The notes under the pieces are model-generated. The model was not told where the DNA came from. It made no database searches and was given only the letters and a program-made list of their open reading frames with translations. From assembly GCF_028735875.1 (NCBI RefSeq), contig NZ_CP117834.1, positions 3,956,001 to 4,020,000 of the forward strand: a stretch of 64,000 nt of DNA. The letters are read 5' to 3'. A program made the translations under genes and the position numbers. The DNA is from Shouchella hunanensis (lineage in GTDB: Bacteria; Bacillota; Bacilli; Bacillales; Bacillaceae_D). This document shows positions 9,326-16,173 of this stretch, piece by piece (position 1 is the stretch's first letter; each line of letters begins with the position of its first letter).

Positions 9326-10212
9326 TTTGTACGCTCAGCTGTCTTTCCAAAAACAGCTGCCTCCAATCGACGTCCAGTAGGTGTCGCAGCAAGTCCACCT
9401 TCACCTGTTTCTCGCAATGATTCTGGCATAGTCTGACCAATTCGGTACATTGCTTCAATCACTTCATCACATGGAATTCTACTTTCAATTCCAGCAAGAG
9501 CCATATCTGCAGCCGTAATCGCTAGAGAAGCACCTGCGGCATTTCGCTTAACACAGGGTACTTCAACAAGTCCGGCAACAGGATCACATACAAGACCGAG
9601 CATATTTTTTAGTGCAATTGCCATCGCATGAGCAGATTGCTTTGGTGTACCACCTGCAAGTTCTACTAAAGCAGCTGCCGCCATTCCTGTTGCGGAACCT
9701 ACTTCCGCTTGACAGCCTCCAGCTGCTCCTGAAATAGATGCATTATTCGCGACAACAAACCCAAGAGCTCCGCTCGTAAAGAGAAAAGCAAGTTTTTCTT
9801 CTTCAGACGGATTTAATTTTGCTTCTACACCAAATAGCACACCTGGAACCACGCCGGCAGACCCAGCAGTTGGCGTCGCACAAATTGTCCCCATGGCAGC
9901 ATTGACTTCATTTGTCGCCATGGCATTCGCTACTGCTAGCAGGGTTGTTTCTCCACCAATCATGTTTCCTTTACGAATGTATGCAGCGAGTTTTTTACCA
10001 TCGCCGCCTGTTAAACCGGAAACAGAAACGACATCTTCTTCGATCCCTCGTTTAACAGCCGCTTCCATCGTGGCTAAGTTGATGCGCATTTTATTTAGGA
10101 TTTCTTCACGGGATTTACCTGTAACATCCATCTCTTGATGAATCATTACTTCTGAAATTGAGCACTGTTTTTCTTCCGTTAATGCTAGCAGTTCTGACAC
10201 ATTTCGAAACAT
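9322..10212 (-). CDS. sdaAA: L-serine dehydratase, alpha subunit
   Basis: This is the catalytic iron-sulfur subunit that deaminates L-serine to pyruvate and ammonia. It has 296 residues. Candidate 4Fe-4S ligands are the cysteines in GTICATPTAGSAG, in GGCQAEVGSATG and in GLVCDPVAGLVEVPC, the family's conserved cysteine and glycine blocks. The ATG at 10212 has a GGAGG site. It lies 12 bases downstream of the beta-subunit gene and overlaps recG by four bases. The two-gene form (separate alpha and beta) is typical of Bacillus, unlike the fused enzyme of enterobacteria. Confidence 0.96.
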   Translation of the reverse strand: MFRNVSELLALTEEKQCSISEVMIHQEMDVTGKSREEILNKMRINLATMEAAVKRGIEEDVVSVSGLTGGDGKKLAAYIRKGNMIGGETTLLAVANAMATNEVNAAMGTICATPTAGSAGVVPGVLFGVEAKLNPSEEEKLAFLFTSGALGFVVANNASISGAAGGCQAEVGSATGMAAAALVELAGGTPKQSAHAMAIALKNMLGLVCDPVAGLVEVPCVKRNAAGASLAITAADMALAGIESRIPCDEVIEAMYRIGQTMPESLRETGEGGLAATPTGRRLEAAVFGKTAERTK

Positions 10213-10224
10213 CCTTATCCCTCC

Positions 10225-10887
10225 TTAGTCGTGTATTTTTGTCACATGGGTAATATGAGGTAAGTTCTCTAATGGTTCCAATATGGATTCGTCCACATTT
10301 TGATCTACTTCTATAACCATGAGCGCTTGCTCACCTTTTTCCTTCCGAGACACTTCCATATGCCCGATATTTAGCTGATGTTTTGCTAATAAATTACTAA
10401 CAGCAGCAATAACACCGTACCGATCTTGATGAACAACGAGAATGGCAGGATGATTCCCTGATAACCGAAGAACAAAGCCGTTCAATTCAATAATTTCAAT
10501 TTTCCCTCCACCAATGGACACACCTACAAGTTCAAACGTCTCTTTTCCTTTATATAGTTTGATTCGAACTGTATTTGGATGGTGATCAATAGCACCTTCT
10601 TCAAAAATAGAAATCGTCAACTTGGCTTTTTCGGCTTCTTCGTACGCTTGGCGGATTCGTTCATCATCCGTTTCATAATCAAGCAATCCCCCAATAACAG
10701 CAACGTCGGTTCCATGACCTTTATACGTTTTCGCAAATGAGCCATAAAAATGTAAGTCGGCATGATCCGGCAATTGACCAAACAGCGTTCGTGCTACTTT
10801 TCCGATACGCGCAGCGCCTGCTGTATGTGAACTGGACGGACCAATCATAACTGGACCTATAATATCAAATACCGTTCTATACTTCAT
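10225..10887 (-). CDS. sdaAB: L-serine dehydratase, beta subunit
   Basis: The beta subunit completes the two-chain iron-sulfur serine dehydratase. It has 220 residues. The N-terminal domain contains IGPSSSHTAGAARIG (about residues 15-29), the family hallmark that contributes to the active site. A C-terminal ACT-type regulatory domain of about 75 residues begins near AILVVHQDRYGVIAAV and probably binds serine. The ATG at 10887 has a GGAGG site. The upstream terminator after fakB ends only about 24 bases before this start, leaving no room for a full promoter, so expression presumably depends on readthrough. Confidence 0.96.
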   Translation of the reverse strand: MKYRTVFDIIGPVMIGPSSSHTAGAARIGKVARTLFGQLPDHADLHFYGSFAKTYKGHGTDVAVIGGLLDYETDDERIRQAYEEAEKAKLTISIFEEGAIDHHPNTVRIKLYKGKETFELVGVSIGGGKIEIIELNGFVLRLSGNHPAILVVHQDRYGVIAAVSNLLAKHQLNIGHMEVSRKEKGEQALMVIEVDQNVDESILEPLENLPHITHVTKIHD

Positions 10888-10910
10888 CGTTTCGCCTCCA
10901 ACAAAGAACC

Positions 10911-10947
10911 AAAAAGGTTGCCATCAATGACAGTTGGCAACCTTTTT
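10911..10947 (-). terminator. Terminator after fakB
   Basis: AAAAAGGTTGCCA (10911-10923) and TGGCAACCTTTTT (10935-10947) form a perfect 13-bp stem with an 11-nt loop and a T run within the stem. It lies between the fakB stop and the sdaAB ribosome site. Confidence 0.9.
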
Positions 10948-10948
10948 G

Positions 10949-11809
10949 TTACTTAGAATCTACTTTTGTCATTGATAAGGAAACCGTTCCTGGCCCGACA
11001 TGCGCACCAATAACCGCACCGATCTCTGTTATGACCAGCGAATCAACGGTAAAAGCTTGTTTAATTTCCTCCGCTAATTTTTGCGCAAGCTCTTCATTAA
11101 CTGCATGTGATATTCCTACTTGAACAGACTCGTTTCCAAATTGCTCTTGCAGCAATCCCATCATACGAGATACTGCTTTTTTCTGTCCCCGCACTTTCTC
11201 ATGCGGATACACTTCGCCATCTTTGTTTAGTGACAGAATTGGCTTCATTTTTAAAAGCGAGCCTAACAATGCAGACGCCTTCCCAATTCGACCATTCTTT
11301 TGAAGAAATTCAAGCGTATCCACCATAAAATAAACATTGGTATCGTTCAGCATTTGCTCTAAACGGGCTTGACACGTTGCAAGGTCAGCGCCTTGAGCTG
11401 CCAATCTGGCAACCTCTACAACGATAATACCAATGGCATATGAAGCACGCTTAGAGTTGCATACGTGGATCGTTAGTTCATTTGCTAGGGCATCCTTAGC
11501 AATTAACGCGGCTTGCACCGTCCCACTTAATTGAGCCGATAGATGAATAGACAAAATAGCCGCTGTGTCATCTTCTGCAATGGAGCGATACAAATCTTCA
11601 AATTGCTGTGGTGACGGCTGTGATGTTTTCGGCATGACGTCTGTTTCTTTTAAACGCTTATAAAAATCACGAGGCTGAAGGGTCACGCCGTCTTCAAATT
11701 GCTCATCACCAAAATGGACATTTAACGGGATCACCGAAATATTTAGTTCGTCAACAAGAGCGTTTGGAATATCCGCTGTTGAGTCAGTCACAACTTTCAC
11801 TTTCGCCAT
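10949..11809 (-). CDS. fakB: DegV family fatty-acid-binding protein FakB
   Basis: FakB presents a bound fatty acid to the kinase FakA, which phosphorylates it for entry into phospholipid synthesis. The ATG at 11809 gives 286 residues starting MAKVKVVTDSTADIP. AGGAGG lies 8 bases upstream and is inside an earlier in-frame ATG (11830), which is therefore unlikely. The DegV hallmarks are TDSTADIP at residues 7-14 and the ligand-binding HLSAQLSGT. It follows fakA directly, an arrangement that gives a complete fatty-acid kinase. The specificity (saturated or unsaturated chain) cannot be read. A strong terminator follows. Confidence 0.9.
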   Translation of the reverse strand: MAKVKVVTDSTADIPNALVDELNISVIPLNVHFGDEQFEDGVTLQPRDFYKRLKETDVMPKTSQPSPQQFEDLYRSIAEDDTAAILSIHLSAQLSGTVQAALIAKDALANELTIHVCNSKRASYAIGIIVVEVARLAAQGADLATCQARLEQMLNDTNVYFMVDTLEFLQKNGRIGKASALLGSLLKMKPILSLNKDGEVYPHEKVRGQKKAVSRMMGLLQEQFGNESVQVGISHAVNEELAQKLAEEIKQAFTVDSLVITEIGAVIGAHVGPGTVSLSMTKVDSK

Positions 11810-11829
11810 TGAACGTTCCTCCTCATTCA

Positions 11830-13503
11830 TTATTCAACAGAAAAGATATAAGAATATAGAGGCTGTCCACCTTCAACGACATCAATCTCTACATCCTCTG
11901 CATGCGTTTGAAGATAAGCTTCTAGTTGTTCTGTTACTTCTTTACTTGAACCTTCCCCAGTAATAATCGTAACGACTTCAGAATCGTCGTCGACCATTTC
12001 ACTAAGAAGATTCTTTGCTGTTTTTACTACATCTTGACCATTAGCAACGATTTTCTTATTAAAAATGCCCATAAAATCGCCTTTTTTAATGGATTGACCA
12101 TCCATTTCCGTATCACGAACAGCATAGGTCACTTCACCAGTCTTAACATCCTTCATAGCTGCTTCCATTGCCGCTGCATTTTCTTCAATTTCACGACTTG
12201 GATTAAACGCAAGTAAAGCAGCTAACCCTTGAGGAACCGTTTTTGTTGGCACAACGACACAATGAACATCGGCCACTTCTGCAGCTTGTTCAGCAGACAT
12301 GACAATGTTGCTATTGTTAGGCAAGATAATGACATGTTTAGCGTGAACTTCCTTGATGGCTGATACAATGTCTTCTGTACTTGGGTTCATCGTTTGACCG
12401 CCTGCAACAACCTCATTTACTCCTAAACCTTTAAAAATCTTTTCAATACCAGCACCGACGGAAACAGCTACCATAGCAAATTCTGCTTGTTCTTTCGGTT
12501 TAGAGGCTTTCTCTGATTTTTTCATAGCATGAGAATCAGACAAATTTGACTGCTGTTCGCGCATATTTTCAACTTTCACTTGAACAAGTGAACCAAATGC
12601 TTGCGCTTCTGTAACCACTTGCCCAGGGTACTCTGCATGAATGTGTATTTTTAATAGGTCATCATCAGATACAACTAATAATGAATCTCCATACTCACTT
12701 AGCTTTGAACGAAACTGATCTTCATCATATGGGTTTTGGGCTAATTGCTCAGCGTCAAACTTCACCATTACTTCTGTACAATAACCAAATTCAATGTCAC
12801 TCGGATCCATGTCTCCATGACCGTTATGGTGGTGCTCGGCTCGAATGAATTCGTCCATCTTTGGCTCTTGTAAAATCTGAAGGGATTCTCCTCCTGTAAG
12901 CGCTTGTAGAAACCCGACATAAATATATAATAAACCTTGTCCACCAGAGTCAACCACACCTACTTCTTTTAAAACAGGAAGCAAATCTGGCGTACGCGCA
13001 AGGGATCGTTCACCTTCTTTTATAACCGATGTTAAAAACGGTTCAAACGCTGTTTCTTTTTTCGCTATTTTAACAGCGTGCTTCGCCATCTCTTTTGCAA
13101 CGGTTAAAATGGTTCCTTCAACAGGCTTCATAACTGCTTTATACGCCGTCTTAACGCCTGCTTCCATTGCGTCAGCGAATTGTTCAGTTGTTAATTCCTT
13201 TTTTCCCTCAAGTTCTTTTGAAAACCCGCGAAAGAGTTGCGATAGAATGACACCTGAATTTCCTCTTGCGCCCATTAACAAGCCCTTTGCAAATGCAGCT
13301 GCCACTTTACTCGCTTCATCAAGTGATGCTTGACGCACTTCCTTTACCCCTGAGGTAATGGTTAAGTTCATATTCGTACCAGTGTCTCCATCGGGTACAG
13401 GAAATACGTTAAGCGAATCCACAACCTCCGCTTTTTTCCCGAGCTCATTTGCCCCTTCTATAAACATGTGCGCAAGCTCTTGACCTTTCAGTTTCCTTGT
13501 CAC
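11830..13503 (-). CDS. fakA: Fatty acid kinase subunit FakA (YloV)
   Basis: FakA phosphorylates FakB-bound fatty acids. It is 557 residues long. The N-terminal Dak2-type kinase domain has NVFPVPDGDTGTNMNLT (about residues 29-45), whose aspartates bind magnesium-ATP, and GARGNSGVILSQ. A middle region and a C-terminal DegV-like domain follow, with VAVSVGAGIEKIF and LPNNSNI. The GTG at 13503 is preceded by AAGGGGG. It sits between yloU and fakB. In many genomes fakA is next to yloU (Asp23 family), as here, and the adjacent fakB supports the kinase assignment. Confidence 0.94.
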   Translation of the reverse strand: MTRKLKGQELAHMFIEGANELGKKAEVVDSLNVFPVPDGDTGTNMNLTITSGVKEVRQASLDEASKVAAAFAKGLLMGARGNSGVILSQLFRGFSKELEGKKELTTEQFADAMEAGVKTAYKAVMKPVEGTILTVAKEMAKHAVKIAKKETAFEPFLTSVIKEGERSLARTPDLLPVLKEVGVVDSGGQGLLYIYVGFLQALTGGESLQILQEPKMDEFIRAEHHHNGHGDMDPSDIEFGYCTEVMVKFDAEQLAQNPYDEDQFRSKLSEYGDSLLVVSDDDLLKIHIHAEYPGQVVTEAQAFGSLVQVKVENMREQQSNLSDSHAMKKSEKASKPKEQAEFAMVAVSVGAGIEKIFKGLGVNEVVAGGQTMNPSTEDIVSAIKEVHAKHVIILPNNSNIVMSAEQAAEVADVHCVVVPTKTVPQGLAALLAFNPSREIEENAAAMEAAMKDVKTGEVTYAVRDTEMDGQSIKKGDFMGIFNKKIVANGQDVVKTAKNLLSEMVDDDSEVVTIITGEGSSKEVTEQLEAYLQTHAEDVEIDVVEGGQPLYSYIFSVE

Positions 13504-13523
13504 CTTGTCTTCCCCCTTTACTC

Positions 13524-13886
13524 CTATGGATTCGTGACACGAACCCCTTGTACAAAAATATTAACTGATTCTACATCAAGACCGAGCATTTTTTCCAAAT
13601 GATATTTTACTTTTGATTGGACGTTATGCGCAACCTCAGATATTTTTGTACCATAACTGACGATAATGTACATATCTATATGAAGTTCATCTCCGTTTTC
13701 TCTCGTAATAACACCACGTCTGAAATTTTCTCTACCAAGTAGGTCACTTAATCCATCTTTAAATTGTTTTTGTGAAGCCATTCCGACAATTCCGTAACAA
13801 TCGATTGCGGCACCTCCTGCAATAGTTGCAACGACATCTTGAGACACATCGATTGTGCCAAACTGAGTTTTCAATTCAATAGTCAT
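13524..13886 (-). CDS. yloU: Asp23/Gls24 family envelope stress protein YloU
   Basis: A 120-residue protein of the Asp23/Gls24 (DUF322) family; members are cytoplasmic and associate with the membrane or alkaline stress, but the exact role of YloU is not settled. The family pattern is visible as GTIDVSQDVVATIAGGAAIDCYGIVGMA near the N-terminus, then the beta-strand-rich HIDMYIIVSYG and the C-terminal VESVNIFVQGVRV. The ATG at 13886 has a GGAGG site. It is the first gene of the yloU-fakA-fakB unit and lies 20 bases before fakA. Confidence 0.93.
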   Translation of the reverse strand: MTIELKTQFGTIDVSQDVVATIAGGAAIDCYGIVGMASQKQFKDGLSDLLGRENFRRGVITRENGDELHIDMYIIVSYGTKISEVAHNVQSKVKYHLEKMLGLDVESVNIFVQGVRVTNP

Positions 13887-13934
13887 GGTTTGCCTCCTTC
13901 AATAAAATACAGTGTGCATACGTATCAATATCTT

Positions 13935-13962
13935 ACTATATCACCTACCATTTTAAAAGTCA
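13935..13962 (-). promoter_or_regulatory. Candidate sigma-A promoter of yloU-fakA-fakB
   Basis: Minus strand TGACTT (13957-13962) and TATAGT (13935-13940) have a 16-nt spacer. The -10 has an extended TGA prefix. It lies about 49 nt upstream of the yloU ATG. Confidence 0.6.
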
Positions 13963-13997
13963 TTTTTTAGTCAAGGAGATTTACTTGTCTTTGCTTA

Positions 13998-14026
13998 TTG
14001 CTTTCTGCTGATGGCTATGCTAAGAT
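13998..14026 (+). promoter_or_regulatory. Sigma-A promoter of rpmB
   Basis: TTGCTT (13998-14003) and TAAGAT (14021-14026) have a 17-nt spacer and an extended TGC before the -10. An AAAAAC/GTTTTT inverted repeat (14053-14058, 14065-14070) sits directly before the AAGGAGG ribosome site. Confidence 0.75.
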
Positions 14027-14087
14027 ACTTGGGTGACTAAGTCATCGTGATGAAAAACGAGACTGTTTTTAAGGAGGTGCCACTGAC

Positions 14088-14276
14088 ATGGCTCGTGAAT
14101 GTTATATTACTGGTCGTAAAGCGCGTTCTGGAAACAAGCGCTCTCATGCAATGAATAAAACAAAGCGCCGTTGGGGTGCAAACGTACAGAAAGTTCGTAT
14201 CATGGTAGATGGAAAACCTAAACGTGTATACGTTTCTGCTCGTGCACTTAAATCCGGAAAAGTAGAACGTGTTTAA
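14088..14276 (+). CDS. rpmB: 50S ribosomal protein L28
   Basis: L28 is a basic protein of the large ribosomal subunit. It has 62 residues, the typical size in Bacillus, beginning [20 protein letters not shown]. The ATG at 14088 follows AAGGAGG (14071-14077). Only one cysteine (Cys5) is present, so this is the zinc-independent form rather than the C-plus form with four cysteines. It is a monocistronic plus-strand gene between the divergent yloU and the convergent spoVM, the same position as in B. subtilis. Confidence 0.98.
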   Translation: MARECYITGRKARSGNKRSHAMNKTKRRWGANVQKVRIMVDGKPKRVYVSARALKSGKVERV

Positions 14277-14278
14277 TC

Positions 14279-14317
14279 AAAAAAAACGCCTTGCAGTTGC
14301 AAAGGCGTTTTTTTTGA
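14279..14317. terminator. Bidirectional terminator between rpmB and spoVM
   Basis: ACGCC-TTGCA pairs with TGCAA-GGCGT around 14286-14308, with poly-A on the left and poly-T on the right (TTTTTTTT). It works for rpmB on the plus strand and, read on the minus strand, directly follows the spoVM stop. Confidence 0.92.
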
Positions 14318-14398
14318 TTAGTCTTTTTTAAACGAGCCAAGCATAACTCTAACAAACCCTCCCAAAAACTTCGGTAGCTTGATCGTATAGAATTTCAT
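14318..14398 (-). CDS. spoVM: Stage V sporulation protein SpoVM (26 residues)
   Basis: SpoVM is a tiny amphipathic-helix peptide that marks the curved forespore membrane and anchors the coat protein SpoIVA. The minus strand from ATG 14398 encodes 26 residues beginning MKFYTIKLPKFLGG and ending LGSFKKD, followed by TAA. It is nearly identical in pattern to B. subtilis SpoVM, including Pro9. A GGAGGAGG ribosome site lies just upstream. It sits between rpmB and rpe as in B. subtilis, although thiN, which lies between rpe and spoVM there, is absent here. In the model organism it is transcribed by sigma-E; only a weak candidate site (CATACGCT, 14573-14580) is seen upstream. Confidence 0.96.
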   Translation of the reverse strand: MKFYTIKLPKFLGGFVRVMLGSFKKD

Positions 14399-14606
14399 AG
14401 ATCCTCCTCCTAAAGAGCATTTGAGCCGGCCCTTGCTCTAAAAATGTCGTTCGAGTACACATTACGAATAGATGAAGTTCTGATGCACTTGCTAGAGACC
14501 ATCGTCTCGCTAGCTCTTTACCAATGCATAGAACTTTTTCTATCACCGAACGTGTCCACCCGTCGTTACTCTAGCGTATGCGGGAGAAAAGGAAATCAGA
14601 CCTACT
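14399..14606 (-). other. Intergenic region between rpe and spoVM
   Basis: About 200 bases with no convincing gene. It contains CATACGCT (14573-14580), a partial sigma-E -10 match without a good -35; an ATAGAA/TTCTAT small hairpin near 14525-14545; an imperfect GAGAC/GTCTC hairpin; and an AGAGCA/TGCTCT repeat flanking the area just before the spoVM ribosome site. A 65-codon frame overlapping spoVM shows no recognisable protein. The place where B. subtilis has thiN is this stretch. Confidence 0.5.
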
Positions 14607-15251
14607 TTATCCTCGAATTTCTGCAATCGCTTTCTCATAGTGATCGGCTTGAAAAATAGATGACCCTGCTACTAAAATGGTCGCACCTGCTTCTACGCAC
14701 GCTTTCGCCGTTTCCACATTGATACCACCGTCCACTTGTATATCGACTGGTAGTTGGTATTCATCAATTAAAGCGCGCAGACGCTTTATATTGTTTAACG
14801 TCGTTGGGATAAACGACTGCCCGCCAAATCCAGGATTCACCGTCATCTGAAGTACAAAGTCAACATCTTGAATAACAGGAATAACGACGTCCGCATACGT
14901 GCCTGGATTTAAAACAACACCTGCTTTAAGTCCTGCCTGTTTAATGGAGTGAATCGTTTTATGTAAATGATTTGTCGCTTCAACGTGAACGCTTATACAA
15001 TCTGCTCCCGCTTTAGCAAAATACTCAATTTGATTTTCAGGCGCTTGAACCATCAAATGAACATCAAGTGGCAGGCTTGTTAACGGTCGGATCGCTTCCA
15101 CCATTTGATGGCCAAACGTAATAGGTGGTACAAATTGACCATCCATTACATCTATATGAATCCAATCAGCTCCTGCATGTTCTATTTCTTTTACATTCTC
15201 ACCCATTCTTGAGAAGTCACTAGCTAAAATGGATGGGGCTATTTTTATCAT
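14607..15251 (-). CDS. rpe: Ribulose-phosphate 3-epimerase
   Basis: Rpe interconverts ribulose 5-phosphate and xylulose 5-phosphate in the pentose phosphate pathway. It has 214 residues and a TIM-barrel pattern. MIKIAPSILASDFSRMGE holds the catalytic serine region; HIDVMDGQFVPPITFG carries the metal-binding His and catalytic Asp; VHLMV and VDGGINVETA are conserved. The ATG at 15251 has AAAAGGAG upstream and begins two bases after the rsgA stop, so it is co-transcribed with rsgA. The order prkC-rsgA-rpe matches B. subtilis. Confidence 0.97.
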   Translation of the reverse strand: MIKIAPSILASDFSRMGENVKEIEHAGADWIHIDVMDGQFVPPITFGHQMVEAIRPLTSLPLDVHLMVQAPENQIEYFAKAGADCISVHVEATNHLHKTIHSIKQAGLKAGVVLNPGTYADVVIPVIQDVDFVLQMTVNPGFGGQSFIPTTLNNIKRLRALIDEYQLPVDIQVDGGINVETAKACVEAGATILVAGSSIFQADHYEKAIAEIRG

Positions 15252-15253
15252 CG

Positions 15254-16135
15254 TTAATATCTCCTTTTCTGACTTTTTACTTCTTCTAAAAATTGAAGGT
15301 AGTTGTCGTATCTCGATTGCTGAATCTCTCCTTCTTCCAGCCCTCTCTTAACACCACAGCCTGGCTCTTTATCATGTAAACAGCCGCGAAATTTACACTC
15401 GTCCATTCGTTCAACAAACTCCGGAAAATAAAAACGTAACTCTTCTTGCTCCATTTGCTCAAAGTCTAATGAGCTAAACCCAGGAGTATCCGCTATTAAA
15501 CCTTGCTCGATTTCAATTAATTCCACATGTCGAGTCGTATGTTTTCCACGTCCTAAATGACTGGAAATCTCATTCGTCTCTAAATTCATCCCTGGTTTTA
15601 ATAAGTTGAGAAAAGAAGATTTCCCGACTCCTGACTGACCAGCAATAACCGTTACATTGTCTTTAATAAGTGGTGTTAACACACTAAAGTCTAGCTCCGC
15701 TTTTGAGGAAATATACCGTACTTGATAGCCGATTTTTTCATAAAGGGAGACAAATGACTGAATGTCCCTCTTCTCCTCATTTGTAAGTAAATCCATTTTT
15801 GTTACGATAATGATTGGCAAGATCTCTTGTCTCTCTATATGAACGAGAAAGCGGTCAAGAAGTGCTGCTGAAAAATCAGGTTCTTTAACGGAAAAAAGTA
15901 AAAACGCTTGGTCAACATTTGCAATAGGTGGTCGCACAAGTTCATTGCTACGTTCTTGAATATCCATAATATACCCATCTGTTACATTTTCTGCTTGATA
16001 TTCTACATGATCGCCAACAAGCGGCGATCGCTTTTGTTTACGAAAGACGCCTCTTGCTCGACACTGTATGATCGTTCCTTTGTCATACACGTAATAATAG
16101 CCTGCCAATGCCTTCATAATCAATCCACTTGGCAT
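15254..16135 (-). CDS. rsgA: Small ribosomal subunit biogenesis GTPase RsgA (CpgA/YloQ)
   Basis: RsgA is a circularly permuted GTPase that checks late 30S assembly. It has 293 residues. The N-terminal OB domain is followed by the permuted GTPase: the G4-like VTKMDLL precedes G1 GQSGVGKSSFLN and G3 DTPGFSS. A C-terminal zinc finger uses cysteines and a histidine in CKFRGCLHDKEPGC. The ATG at 16135 has AAGGAGGAG. A hairpin terminator lies directly between prkC and this ribosome site, so part of prkC transcription probably stops before rsgA. Confidence 0.97.
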   Translation of the reverse strand: MPSGLIMKALAGYYYVYDKGTIIQCRARGVFRKQKRSPLVGDHVEYQAENVTDGYIMDIQERSNELVRPPIANVDQAFLLFSVKEPDFSAALLDRFLVHIERQEILPIIIVTKMDLLTNEEKRDIQSFVSLYEKIGYQVRYISSKAELDFSVLTPLIKDNVTVIAGQSGVGKSSFLNLLKPGMNLETNEISSHLGRGKHTTRHVELIEIEQGLIADTPGFSSLDFEQMEQEELRFYFPEFVERMDECKFRGCLHDKEPGCGVKRGLEEGEIQQSRYDNYLQFLEEVKSQKRRY

Positions 16136-16145
16136 GCAACTCCTC

Positions 16146-16173
16146 CTTAAAAAGGCGCGAAATTCGCGCCTTT
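16146..16173 (-). terminator. Intercistronic hairpin between prkC and rsgA
   Basis: AAAGGCGCGAA and TTCGCGCCTTT (16151-16173) form an 11-base perfect inverted repeat with almost no loop, so the real hairpin is about 9 bp. On the minus strand it is followed by TTTTT and then the rsgA ribosome site. It overlaps the prkC stop codon. It looks like a leaky terminator or an mRNA processing/stability element. Confidence 0.75.

Noticed and set aside
14349-14546. Minus-strand frame of 65 residues overlapping spoVM
   Set aside because: It overlaps the certain spoVM gene in another frame and has no recognisable domain.
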